Below, piece by piece: positions 1 through 8,080 of a stretch of 64,000 nucleotides of DNA. The stretch is taken from assembly GCA_021786265.1 (NCBI GenBank), contig JAJYNP010000260.1, forward strand, positions 23,212-87,211. Reading direction: 5' to 3'. The DNA comes from Chloroflexota bacterium. Lineage in GTDB: Bacteria > Chloroflexota > Limnocylindria > Limnocylindrales > CSP1-4. Under the pieces are notes generated by a model. That model was not told the origin of the DNA. It ran no database searches and saw nothing but the letters and a program-made list of their open reading frames with translations. How positions within the stretch are numbered: the stretch's first letter is position 1; each line of letters begins with the position of its first letter. A program made the position numbers and the translations under genes.

Positions 1-805
1 ACACGACGATGTCCGCGTCCGACAGGCGCGCCAGGGACTGCTCGACCACCGTCTTGCCGGTGCCGAAGCCACCCGGAATGACGGCGACGCCGCCCCGCGC
101 GACCGGGAACAGCATGTCGATCACGCGGATGCCGGTCACGAGAGGCGCGTCCGCGGGGATACGCCGGGCGGGCCGGGGAACACGCACGGGCCAGGGATGG
201 GCGAGGGTCAGCGGCCGGATTCCCTCCGCCGTCTCGAGCATCCCGATCGGCTCGACGACCGTCGGGTCACGCCCGTCGATCGCGAGGAGCCTCCCGGGAC
301 CGACGCCGGGCGGCACGAGGATGCGGTGCTCGAGCGAGCCTTCGGCCACGGTCCCGAGCTGGTCGCCGGGCCCGACCTCGTCGCCCACGCGCCGCTCCGG
401 CACGAAGTGCCAGCGCCGCTCGAGGTCGAGTGGCGGGGCCTCGAGTCCCGGGGCGAGCGACCAGGTCCCGGCGCGGGAGAGTGCGCCGAGCGGGCGCTGG
501 AGGCCGTCGAACGTGGCGCCCAGCAGCCCGGGGCCGAGCCAGGCCTGCAGCGCCGCCGCCGTCTGCACGACGGGATCGCCGATCCCCAGCCCGGAGGTCT
601 CCTCGTACACCTGGACCGTCGCGATCCCCGCTTCGAGACGGATCACCTCGCCGAGGAGCCGGTCTCGACCGATTCGCAGGACCTCGCCCACAGCGGGGGC
701 GGTCAGCCCGGCGGCCCGGATGACGGGGCCGCCTGCCTCGACGACCACGCCCGGCGCCGCGCCCGACGTGGGATCGTTCCCGGCGCCGGCCGGGACGGTG
801 CTCAT
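1..805 (-). CDS. ntpA: V-type ATPase subunit A (N-terminal part, runs off left edge)
   Basis: Catalytic A subunit of a V/A-type rotary ATPase; A and B form the ATP-handling head at the cytoplasmic side of the membrane. Only about 268 N-terminal residues are visible, starting at the ATG at 805. They contain the N-terminal barrel, the long insertion characteristic of A subunits (about residues 100-190, absent from B and from F-type beta), and the P-loop GGFGTGKT some 20 residues before the edge. It is the last visible gene of the operon; B and D would be expected beyond the edge. The 5' end lies next to a 24-bp tandem repeat. Identification is firm from subunit order and P-loop context. Confidence 0.93.
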   Translation of the reverse strand, partial: MSTVPAGAGNDPTSGAAPGVVVEAGGPVIRAAGLTAPAVGEVLRIGRDRLLGEVIRLEAGIATVQVYEETSGLGIGDPVVQTAAALQAWLGPGLLGATFDGLQRPLGALSRAGTWSLAPGLEAPPLDLERRWHFVPERRVGDEVGPGDQLGTVAEGSLEHRILVPPGVGPGRLLAIDGRDPTVVEPIGMLETAEGIRPLTLAHPWPVRVPRPARRIPADAPLVTGIRVIDMLFPVARGGVAVIPGGFGTGKTVVEQSLARLSDADIVV

Positions 806-824
806 CGCCGGCGGGCCGGGCACC

Positions 825-886
825 GCGCTCACGGGGTCGGTGTGCGCCGCGCTCACGGGGTCGGTGTGCGCCGCGCTCACGGGGTC
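825..886. repeat. 24-bp direct repeat at the F/A junction
   Basis: A 24-bp unit beginning GCGCTCACGGGG is repeated at 825-848 and 849-872, with a partial third copy from 873. It covers the last codons and stop of subunit F and most of the gap before the subunit A start. Each copy contains a potential reverse-strand TGA, so changes in copy number would alter the F-to-A spacing and possibly the F C-terminus. Confidence 0.85.
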
Positions 887-1239
887 TCCCCACCCGGCCG
901 CGGCTCCCCCGACAGCTGGATCCGGTGGCCGATCGCGCGCTGGAGCGCCTCGCCGATCATCGCGCGGGACGCCGCGACGTCCGCGCCGGCGCCGGCCGAG
1001 ATACCGAGCACGATCGGCCGGGCGAGGTTCTCCAGCGACGCGCGCGCCCGCTCCGGGACGCTCCACCACACATCCTCGGTCACCAGGACCAGCCCCACGT
1101 CCTCCTGCGCGGCGAGCGACTGCACGGCGGACGCGGCGTCACCGTCGAGGGTGGCGACGACGGTCGCGACGCCCGCGAGCCGGAACCCATCGGCGAGCGC
1201 GGGCGCGGTGACCACGACGAACCTCATCTTCTCCGTCAT
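877..1239 (-). CDS. V-type ATPase subunit F
   Basis: Small central-stalk subunit that binds the rotor (D subunit) and helps coordinate catalysis. 120 residues, the usual size. The start at 1239 gives MTEKMRFVVV, followed by the alternating strand-helix pattern of the Rossmann-like F subunit, including the LVLVTEDVW strand. The start codon overlaps the stop of subunit C by 4 nt, indicating translational coupling. An internal ATG at 1227 is possible but would remove four residues before the first strand. Confidence 0.9.
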   Translation of the reverse strand: MTEKMRFVVVTAPALADGFRLAGVATVVATLDGDAASAVQSLAAQEDVGLVLVTEDVWWSVPERARASLENLARPIVLGISAGAGADVAASRAMIGEALQRAIGHRIQLSGEPRPGGETP

Positions 1240-2150
1240 CCTCCGGCCGCCGGCATGTAGCCGGCGGCCCGCTCGCGACTCCAGCGCCCCGAGACGCGGC
1301 CGAGGACCGCGCGCAGCCGGATCGCCTGGGCCTCCACCGCCGCGACGTAGCCCGCGACGACGCCGACGCCCAGCGGATCGCGCCGGGCCCGCCGGGCGAG
1401 CGTGTCGAGCCGGGCGAGCGTCGACTGGCGCTCGAGCGAGGCGGCGGCCTCGATGCCCTGGGCGGACAGCTCCACGAACACGGCATGTTCCGCCGCGCGC
1501 TCGGCCGCGAGGATCTCGCGCACCCGTGCCGCGTCGCCGCTCCCGCCAGCCGCCCGCGCGTGGCGCGCCTCGAGGCATGCCTCGACCAGCCCCGCCTCCA
1601 CCGCCGCCCAGGCCTCGCCGCGGTCGCAGCGTGCCCCGAGTTGCTCGCCGGCGTGCCGCTCGATGAGCCCCACGCGTCCGAGCAGCCGGACCGACGCGGC
1701 GAGGGTCGGAGCTCGTGCGACGCCTGCGAGCTGCGCTCGGTCGAGGACCGCGCCGTCGGGTACCTCGTCCGCGGCGACCTCGGGATCGACGCCCGCGGTC
1801 CGGAGCCGCAGCAGCGCGACTGCGCGCTCGCAATCGAGCGGCAGCACGAGCGCCTCGACCAGCGCACGCGCCGGCGGCTCGTACCAGCGGGGCAGGTCGC
1901 CGAGACGAGAAGATCGATGGCGTTCGATCGCCGCCAGCACGGCGCGCGCAGGGTCCGGGCCCCCGGCGCCGGCCCCGCGCCGACCGGCTCGGGGCAACGG
2001 CACGGCAACGAGCTGCTGCCAGTCCTCGAGGCGGCCGAGGTGCTCGAGCAGCGCCGCCGGGGACTCCAACGCCGCCAGCTGGCGGAGCAGGGCGGGAGTC
2101 AGCAGCCGAGCGCGCAGCGCGGCGATCCGGGCGTTGCCGTACTCGTACAC
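1236..2150 (-). CDS. ntpC: V-type ATPase subunit C
   Basis: Subunit C (d-type) caps the membrane ring and couples it to the central stalk. 304 residues, all alpha-helical, rich in Leu, Ala and Arg, with the typical opening YxYGNARI and repeated helical modules. It starts at GTG (2150) and overlaps F by 4 nt (ATGA). The gap to the upstream subunit E stop is only 3 nt. Sequence conservation in this family is low, so the call rests on N-terminal motif, length, helical character and position between E and F. Confidence 0.88.
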   Translation of the reverse strand: MYEYGNARIAALRARLLTPALLRQLAALESPAALLEHLGRLEDWQQLVAVPLPRAGRRGAGAGGPDPARAVLAAIERHRSSRLGDLPRWYEPPARALVEALVLPLDCERAVALLRLRTAGVDPEVAADEVPDGAVLDRAQLAGVARAPTLAASVRLLGRVGLIERHAGEQLGARCDRGEAWAAVEAGLVEACLEARHARAAGGSGDAARVREILAAERAAEHAVFVELSAQGIEAAASLERQSTLARLDTLARRARRDPLGVGVVAGYVAAVEAQAIRLRAVLGRVSGRWSRERAAGYMPAAGG

Positions 2151-2153
2151 GGC

Positions 2154-2837
2154 CTACGCCTCCACTGGTGGAGCCGCGACGGTGGGTTCTGCGGCTGCCA
2201 CTGGCGCGCCGGCGGCCCCGAGCCCGAGCGCTGCCACGACCTGCTCGGCCATCGCGGACCTGGCACGGGCGAGCCGCGTCGCGAGGATCCCGTCGATTTC
2301 GTGGCGTCCGTCCGCCGAGCGCACGCGCACGCCCGGGCCACGCAGGGTCCCCACCACCGAAGAGGCGGGCGCGAGCACCGGTTCCACCAGGCCGACATCG
2401 CACGCGCGCACCTCGACCGTCGCGCCCGGGCCGGCGCGCTCGCACCCCTCCCGCGCCAGCGCCTCGAGCGCGTGTGCCCAGCGCTCCCGGTCGCCTCCGG
2501 AGGCGATCTCGTCGAGCCGATGTGCCGCCGCCTCGAAGGCCTCGTCGAGGCGGCGCGCGGTCAATTCCGCCCGGCGATAGACGAAGCGCCGTCGCGCCTC
2601 GTTGACCGTCCGCGCCGCTTCCGCGTGCGCCTCGGCTTCGGCGACCTTCACGGCCGCCGCGACACGAGTCGTCACGGATCGCCGCGCTGCCTCCACGAGC
2701 GCCGACGCCTCCGTCTCCGCCTCGGCGAGCGATCTCTCGCCCTCCCGGCGGGCCTCGGCCGCGATCGAGCGCAGGACCTCCTCGCGGCCGGTGGTGTCCG
2801 TGGACGTGGTCACCGGCTCGTCGCGCGCCGCTCGCAT
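2154..2837 (-). CDS. ntpE: V-type ATPase subunit E (peripheral stalk)
   Basis: Peripheral-stalk subunit that holds the catalytic head stationary. 227 residues: residues 20-100 form a long, highly charged Ala/Glu/Arg coiled coil, and residues 110-215 form the globular C-terminal domain that contacts A/B, ending in an Ala/Pro/Val tail. It starts at ATG 2837, 6 nt after the proteolipid gene, and is followed closely by subunit C. Length and domain order match bacterial V-type E subunits. Confidence 0.9.
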   Translation of the reverse strand: MRAARDEPVTTSTDTTGREEVLRSIAAEARREGERSLAEAETEASALVEAARRSVTTRVAAAVKVAEAEAHAEAARTVNEARRRFVYRRAELTARRLDEAFEAAAHRLDEIASGGDRERWAHALEALAREGCERAGPGATVEVRACDVGLVEPVLAPASSVVGTLRGPGVRVRSADGRHEIDGILATRLARARSAMAEQVVAALGLGAAGAPVAAAEPTVAAPPVEA

Positions 2838-2843
2838 CGCGCG

Positions 2844-3059
2844 TCAGCCAGCCTGCAGGATCAGCGCGGCGATGACGAACCCCAGGATCACCATCGTCTC
2901 GGGGATGGCGACCAGGATGAACACCGACCCGGTCGCCTCGGGCTTCTCCGCGATCGTGCCCGCCCCGGCCGCCCCGATCCGCGATTGCGCCCAGCCCGTG
3001 GCAAGGGCTGTCAGTCCGATCGCGATACCGGCAGCCAGAAAACGCAGACCCTCGTCCAA
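2844..3059 (-). CDS. ntpK: V-type ATPase proteolipid subunit K
   Basis: Membrane rotor-ring subunit that carries the translocated ion. A two-helix proteolipid of 71 residues (helices about 5-25 and 45-70), shorter than the four-helix duplicated K of some V-ATPases. The carboxylate is the Glu in AIPETMVILGF of the second helix. No ATG is suitable: the reading frame starts at TTG (3059), preceded at good distance by AAGGAGG. The upstream subunit I stop is 14 nt away. Whether the ring carries protons or sodium cannot be read with confidence; Thr follows the Glu, but the full sodium ligand set is not evident. Confidence 0.9.
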   Translation of the reverse strand: MDEGLRFLAAGIAIGLTALATGWAQSRIGAAGAGTIAEKPEATGSVFILVAIPETMVILGFVIAALILQAG

Positions 3060-3073
3060 CTCACGGCCCTCCT

Positions 3074-4984
3074 TCAGTCGCCACGCCGTGCCTCCCGGCG
3101 GTCCGGGCCGAGGGCGGAGACGAACGGCGCGTACCGCACCTGGCCGACCTCGACGAACTTGCTGAAGAACTCGACGTAATGCAGGCGGAGACCCTGCACC
3201 GTGGCGTCGAAGAACCCGAGCGCGAAATTGAGGCCGTGCAGCGCGCCCGCGACCAGCACGCCCAGGACCAGGTTCCCGGCGAGCGCGCCGAGCGTGTTGG
3301 CGACGGTGGCGAGCATCGCCGAGGAGAGGCCGATCGCCATCAGGCGGGCGTAGCTGAGCACGTTGCCGACGATTCCTAGGAGCTCGACCGGGGCGATGAA
3401 CCCGAGGACGCCGACCAGGGCGAGCAGCCCGATCGCGAGCACGGCACCGGCGAGCTGCCCCGCCACTGCGGGGAGGAACCCGGCCAGCGCGCCGAGGATC
3501 CCCACGATGCCGGCCAGGCAGACAAGCTGGGCAGACCGTGACGCGACCTCGCGCCGATTGCCCATGCGGAGTCCGTTGGCCGCACCCAGGGCCAGCCCGA
3601 GTGCCACGTGCGCGACCCCGACGGCGACGGTCAGCAGCAACAGCTGCCGGACGGCGTCCCGACGGTCGAGCCAGATGGGGGCCGCGCCGAACGCCCGCCC
3701 GAGGTCGCCGAACCACTCGCCGAAGAGCACGCCGAACACGATCGTCGACGTCGCGGCAATCGCGGCGACCGGCCAGACGGCGGCCACGAGCGCGGACGCT
3801 CGCCACCTTCGACGCGCCGCGAGGAGCAGTACGAGGAGCAGGAGTCCATACCCAGCGTCGCCCACCATCAGCCCGACGAACAGCGGGAACACGAGCGCCA
3901 GGAGCGGCGTCGGATCGAGCGAGCCATACCGCGGAACCCCCACGAACGACGCGAGCGGCTCGAACGGGCGGATTGTCCGGCGGTTCTCGAGCGCAACGGG
4001 CGCGCGCGCGAGCTCCTCCGGCGTGGGACGGCGCTCGGTCACCGCCGACCCGGGTCCGAGGGCGGCCCGCAGGCCGGCGACCCGGTTGGCGGGGACCCAC
4101 CCCGAGAAGACGACCAGGTGCTCGCTCGCGCCCGCCGCACGGAACGTCTCCGCCTCCGCGAGTCGATCCCCGACCACGAGCCGGGCAGCCGCTGCGAGCG
4201 CACCGTGGCTCCCTCGCAGCTCCGCGAGGTCCACCTCAGCTCGCTCGATCCGCTCGTCCAACCGTGCGCGCTCGATCTCGAGCCGGCTCGCCGCGGCCGC
4301 CAGCGGCACGCCCGCCAGCTGGGGAGGGAGGGTGAGTTCGTCGAGGCGTCGTCCGCCGAGCATCGCGTCCACCTCGCCGGCCAGTCGACCGGGGAAGACC
4401 AGGATGCCGCCCGCGCGGCTCCTCCGGAGCGGTGTCCTCACGACCGCGCAGCGGCCGGCCGCCAGCTCCCGCAGCTCGTCCTCCACGAGGTCGATGACGT
4501 GCCCGTGCCCCTGCTCGACGACGATGGCGACGGAGGCATAGCCGGGCGGGATGGTCAGCGCTCCCCCGGTGCCGACCAGGCCGTCCAGGAGCTGGCCGTA
4601 CCAGTCGAGCCTGGCGCGGTCGGCAGCGAGGGCCTCCCGCTCGTTCGCCAGTGCCGTCGCTCGAGCGTTGACCGCCTCGAGCGGCGCGATCCGTGCCCCG
4701 AGCGTGTGGTCGTCGAGTTCCCAGAGCTCCGCCACGAGCGCGGCCGGGACGTCCGACGCGCCCAGCGACGCGACCAGCTCACTCAGCCAGTCGAACCACC
4801 GCCGCCACGGCTCCGCGCTCGGCGCGGTAGTCGAGGGACACGTGCCGAAGACGCCCGTCTCATCGCCTGCGGGGAGGCGGAACGGCACGAGGTGGACGGC
4901 GCCGGCCAGGTGGAGCCTTCGAACCGCGACGGCCGCCTGTGCACGCGGAACGACGACGTCGACCAGCCGCATCCGCACGAGCAT
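3074..4984 (-). CDS. ntpI: V-type ATPase subunit I (membrane a-type)
   Basis: Large stator membrane subunit forming the ion half-channels against the K ring. 636 residues. Residues 1-330 form the cytoplasmic arm with two alpha/beta lobes and a coiled coil; residues 345-630 hold about seven to eight transmembrane helices. Family landmarks include PRYGSLDPTPLLALVFPLF at the first helix, VGDAGYGLLLL, and LSYARLMAIGLSSAML, which contains the functional Arg. It starts at ATG 4984, 3 nt after the preceding gene. Confidence 0.95.
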   Translation of the reverse strand: MLVRMRLVDVVVPRAQAAVAVRRLHLAGAVHLVPFRLPAGDETGVFGTCPSTTAPSAEPWRRWFDWLSELVASLGASDVPAALVAELWELDDHTLGARIAPLEAVNARATALANEREALAADRARLDWYGQLLDGLVGTGGALTIPPGYASVAIVVEQGHGHVIDLVEDELRELAAGRCAVVRTPLRRSRAGGILVFPGRLAGEVDAMLGGRRLDELTLPPQLAGVPLAAAASRLEIERARLDERIERAEVDLAELRGSHGALAAAARLVVGDRLAEAETFRAAGASEHLVVFSGWVPANRVAGLRAALGPGSAVTERRPTPEELARAPVALENRRTIRPFEPLASFVGVPRYGSLDPTPLLALVFPLFVGLMVGDAGYGLLLLVLLLAARRRWRASALVAAVWPVAAIAATSTIVFGVLFGEWFGDLGRAFGAAPIWLDRRDAVRQLLLLTVAVGVAHVALGLALGAANGLRMGNRREVASRSAQLVCLAGIVGILGALAGFLPAVAGQLAGAVLAIGLLALVGVLGFIAPVELLGIVGNVLSYARLMAIGLSSAMLATVANTLGALAGNLVLGVLVAGALHGLNFALGFFDATVQGLRLHYVEFFSKFVEVGQVRYAPFVSALGPDRREARRGD

Positions 4985-4987
4985 GGT

Positions 4988-5323
4988 TCAGGGCCCCGCG
5001 GTCTCGCCCAGCACGGCCGCGACGATCTGCTCCACCACCCGCTCGAACCGCTGGCAGGCGTCGGCCTCCTGGCGCCCGTCCTGGTCCTCCATCGCCGCCA
5101 GCGCCTTCTCGACCCACGCCACCTCGCGGCTGGCCTCGTCCCGGATCTGCTGCCTGCGGGCCGCAATGGCCGCCGCGATGACATCGGGCGCGGCCGCCTC
5201 GATCGCCTGGGCCTCCATCCGCGCCTGCTCGAGGCGTCGATCTGCCTCAGCCCGCGCCGCTCGCCGGTCCTCGGCGGCTGCGAGTTCAGCTCGCTCGAGC
5301 AGCACCAGGAACGGAGTCTCCAC
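4988..5323 (-). CDS. V-type ATPase stalk protein (G/H-like coiled coil)
   Basis: First gene of the ATPase operon. About 111 residues, almost entirely an Ala/Glu/Arg coiled coil, the profile of the small peripheral-stalk partner of subunit E (called G or H in V/A-ATPases). The preferred start is GTG at 5323 (VETPFLVLLERAEL), which has a purine-rich Shine-Dalgarno 8 nt upstream. A longer reading from 5362 would translate the repeated regulatory motif as MMVAHHS and is unlikely. Function is inferred from position and coiled-coil character; sequence identity in this class is always low. Confidence 0.8.
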   Translation of the reverse strand: METPFLVLLERAELAAAEDRRAARAEADRRLEQARMEAQAIEAAAPDVIAAAIAARRQQIRDEASREVAWVEKALAAMEDQDGRQEADACQRFERVVEQIVAAVLGETAGP

Positions 5324-5345
5324 GCGGGTCCCTCTCGCGCACGAG

Positions 5346-5380
5346 TGATGCGCGACCATCATAGTGATGCGCGACCATCA
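5346..5380 (-). promoter_or_regulatory. Two copies of a 16-bp operator-like motif before the ATPase operon
   Basis: TGATGCGCGACCATCA occurs at 5346-5361 and again at 5365-5380, a 19-bp period. Each copy has inverted ends (TGAT/ATCA). On the coding strand the junction of the two copies reads TATGAT, a plausible -10. A one-mismatch copy lies at 24826-24841 ahead of an alpha/beta-hydrolase gene. Regulatory function is inferred from repetition and position. Confidence 0.5.
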
Positions 5381-5385
5381 CCTGA

Positions 5386-5691
5386 CGCGTCCACAACGTC
5401 GGCGTTGGATACGGCGTGCGCCAGAGTTGCGCGGCCCCAAGGAGGGAGCCGTTCAGCCCGGTTCGGGGCCGAGAGACGCAGATGCCGGCGGTCGCAAAGC
5501 CACGGCGAGGCATTCCGAATGGCACGTCGACCCGTCGCGGCGTCTGGAGCCGGTGGTTCACCGGGAGCGCCTTGCTGCCGATGCGCTCCCCGCCCCAATC
5601 CTGTCGTCCGAAGGCGGAATACTGTACCCACGCCTGCGGAGGCGCCGTAGTCTTCGAACGCTGGCGAAGACGCTCGGAGAGGACGCGCGGG
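5386..5691. other. Intergenic region, no gene seen
   Basis: About 300 bases between the ATPase operon and the AAA fragment. Open frames here lack family features or sensible start signals. It must hold the divergent promoter for the AAA gene remnant, but I cannot point to a convincing -35/-10 pair. Confidence 0.5.
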
Positions 5692-5985
5692 ATGGAAGAC
5701 CGCTTCGCTGGACGTGGGACAGAGCTCGACGTCCTGACCTCCGAGTTCGAGCGCGCCCGGGCGACCGAGGCGAGGGTGGTGCTCGTGGAGGGGCTCCCCG
5801 GCATCGGCAAGTCCGCCCTGGTCCGTCGATTCCTCGCGGCGGCTCCGAGCGCCCTGGTCCTCCACGCCGACTGCGACGAGGGCGAGACCCAGCTCGCCTC
5901 GCTCTCCTGTGTTCCTGGCAAGGACGCCGGCCGAGTACGTGCGGCAAAGCCGCACGACTACGGGCGCGGGCAGCTCCGGACGTAG
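5692..5985 (+). pseudogene. Truncated AAA/LuxR-type regulator (N-terminal P-loop fragment)
   Basis: The reading from ATG 5692 starts like the N-terminus of large MalT/LuxR-type regulators with an AAA ATPase domain: FAGRGTELDVL, then the P-loop VEGLPGIGKSALV near residues 35-47, then the strand LVLHADCDEGE. After about 75 residues similarity stops and the frame ends, overlapping the tail of the convergent GH130 gene. Intact relatives exceed 900 residues with a C-terminal HTH, so this is a 5' remnant. The lost part was probably replaced by the glycoside operon. Confidence 0.75.
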
Positions 5986-6905
5986 TCGAGCACGTCGCTG
6001 AACCTCGCCGTGGCCAGGCCGACGACCGTGTCCGCCGCGCCGTAGTAGAGGTCCAGCCTGTCGGCGGCGGGATCCACCAGGATCCCGGACGGAAACACGA
6101 CCTGCGGGACGTCGCCCGACCGCTCATACGCCGCCTGCGGCCCGAAGACCCATTCGTCGCTGCGCCGCAGGACCACCGTCGGATCGTCCAGGTCGAGCAG
6201 CGCGAGGCCCATCCGGTAGATCGGGCCGCCGGCCGTCGCGTGGACACCATGGTAGAGGATCAGCCAGCCCTCGGATGTCTCGATCGGTGGCGGCCCGAGG
6301 CCGATCTTCCCGGCGTCCCACCACGCCCCATCCCGGGCCTCGAGGAGCAGCCGGTGGTCGGCCCAGTGGCGCAGATCCGGCGAGAACGAGATCCACATGT
6401 GGGCTCCGCCACGGACCGGCGAGGGGCGATGGATCATGGCCCAGCGGCCGCCGAAGCGACGAGGGAAGAGGGCGGCGTCCTTGTCCTCGGGCGTCATGAC
6501 GGGTCCGATCCGGTCCACGTCGCGGAAGTCGGGCGTGGTTGCGAGGGCGACGAGGGGTCCCCGGCTGCTGTACGCCGTATAGGCGATGACCCACGTCCCC
6601 TCGTCGGCCAGCCAGGTGAGGCGGGGGTCCTCGCAGCCCCAGACTTCCTCCGGCGCGCGCTCCGGCTCTGACCGGAGAAGCGGCCCCGCATCGAATCGCC
6701 AGTCCGACACGCCACCCGAGCTGCGGGCGACATGGAGCTGCGAGATCCCGCGCATGTCCTCCACGCGGACGAGCAGCAGCGTCTCCCCGCCCACCCGGGC
6801 GGCGCCCGGGTTGAAGACGGCGTTCGCGGGATACGGCACGTCGGCCGCCGTCAGGATGGGGTTGGCCGGGCTGCGGCGGAACAACGGCTCGCGGCCGCTC
6901 ACCAT
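5958..6905 (-). CDS. GH130-family glycoside phosphorylase/hydrolase
   Basis: Five-bladed beta-propeller enzyme of family GH130, members of which phosphorolyse or hydrolyse beta-mannosides. 315 residues from ATG 6905. Motifs include NPGAARVGGETLLLVRVED (blade 1), WGCEDPRLTWL, HRPSP, WDAGKIGLGPPPI and YHGVHATAGGPIYRMG, in family order. It overlaps the upstream helical-barrel gene by 7 nt and ends the operon. The exact substrate (mannosyl-glucose, mannobiose or N-glycan core) cannot be deduced. A longer reading to 7124 gives only a low-complexity tail and was rejected. Confidence 0.88.
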   Translation of the reverse strand: MVSGREPLFRRSPANPILTAADVPYPANAVFNPGAARVGGETLLLVRVEDMRGISQLHVARSSGGVSDWRFDAGPLLRSEPERAPEEVWGCEDPRLTWLADEGTWVIAYTAYSSRGPLVALATTPDFRDVDRIGPVMTPEDKDAALFPRRFGGRWAMIHRPSPVRGGAHMWISFSPDLRHWADHRLLLEARDGAWWDAGKIGLGPPPIETSEGWLILYHGVHATAGGPIYRMGLALLDLDDPTVVLRRSDEWVFGPQAAYERSGDVPQVVFPSGILVDPAADRLDLYYGAADTVVGLATARFSDVLDYVRSCPRP

Positions 6906-8080
6906 GAGGCCCTCGCCGGGATGGGGCCCAGGCGGGAGGGACGGCGGCGATCCGCCCGGGAGGCGGGCGGTGCCGGCACCGGGACTGTGGTGGGCGTCGA
7001 CGTGGGTGTCGACCGCACCAGACCCCTGAGCGCTCGCGTCCGCTCGGCGGCCATGAGCCACATCAGCGTCGACTCCGCGCCCTGGTTCGCGTTCACGCCG
7101 TCGGGGGTCAGGCCGTCGTGACAACCTCCCCGCTCGGGATCCGCCACCAGTGCCCCGACGTCGTTGTCGCCGAGGAACCAGGCGTAGGCACGCTCGGCGG
7201 CGTCCCGGTATCGCTCACGACCGGTGGTGCGGTAGGCGGCGTCGGCCGCGAGGAGCAGCGACGTCGTCTCGATCGGCTGCTGATCGAAGCGGGCACGGGC
7301 GCCATCGCGCGGCCACCAGCCATGGCATCCCACCGGCGAGATGCGGCCGTCGGGCAGGGTCTGGACGGCCAGCAGCCAGTCCAGGACCCGGAGCCCGGTC
7401 CGGGCGGCATCGGCATCGCCCAGGTGCGAGCCGGCGACGATCAGCGCCTGCGCCGGCAGCCCGTTCTCGTAGGTCAGCGAGTCCTCCGGCCAGGGCCACT
7501 CGCGGATGAACCCCCGCGCCTCGAAGGACCGCCGCAGGCCGGCGGTGAGCCGGCGGTACGCCGCGGGCAGCGCGCTGCCGATGCCCCCGCCCCGCGTCGC
7601 CGCGTCGCAACCCAGCATCGACGAGGCGCGCGCGCGGACGGCGCTCAGCTCCAGCGCAGCCGGGAGAGCCCGGGCGAACATCGTGCGGGCCTCCTGGCGC
7701 ATCGCGGGCTCCCCGGCTCGCCGGATCGTCTCCCCCAGCGCCCACACCGCGCGCCCGTGGGCATCCTCCGACCCGATCTCGTCGACCCACGATCCATCGG
7801 CGCGGCGCAGGTTCCTGGCCCGCCACTGGCCCGCGTCGAGCGCGTCGGACAGGAACTGGAAGGAGCGGTGCGCACTGGACGCGACCGCCTCCCAGCCCAG
7901 CACGCGGGCCTGGAGCAGGTCGACCACCAGGGCGCGCGCGACGTCATCGGTGCAGTAGCCGTGGGCCGGATCGGGCACGGTGCCGCGGGCATGCTGCAGG
8001 ACCCCGAATTCGCCCGTGAGCGCCTCCAGGTGCTCGCGGTGCACGGGGTGCACGAGTGGCACGGCCGCGGTCTCAGGCAT
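6899..8080 (-). CDS. (alpha/alpha)-barrel carbohydrate-active protein of the GT4-GH130 operon
   Basis: 393 residues from ATG 8080. Helical repeats with conserved aromatic and acidic positions (HGYCTDDVARAL, HGRAVWALGETIRR, WPWPEDSLTYENGLPAQAL, GWWPRDGARARFDQQPIETT) resemble six-hairpin glycosidase-like proteins. I do not know a proven activity. It overlaps the glycosyltransferase by 8 nt and GH130 by 7 nt, so the three are translated together. The likely role is processing or making the same glycoside as its neighbours. The C-terminal 30 residues are Pro/Arg-rich and poorly conserved in appearance. Confidence 0.75.
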   Translation of the reverse strand: MPETAAVPLVHPVHREHLEALTGEFGVLQHARGTVPDPAHGYCTDDVARALVVDLLQARVLGWEAVASSAHRSFQFLSDALDAGQWRARNLRRADGSWVDEIGSEDAHGRAVWALGETIRRAGEPAMRQEARTMFARALPAALELSAVRARASSMLGCDAATRGGGIGSALPAAYRRLTAGLRRSFEARGFIREWPWPEDSLTYENGLPAQALIVAGSHLGDADAARTGLRVLDWLLAVQTLPDGRISPVGCHGWWPRDGARARFDQQPIETTSLLLAADAAYRTTGRERYRDAAERAYAWFLGDNDVGALVADPERGGCHDGLTPDGVNANQGAESTLMWLMAAERTRALRGLVRSTPTSTPTTVPVPAPPASRADRRRPSRLGPIPARASW

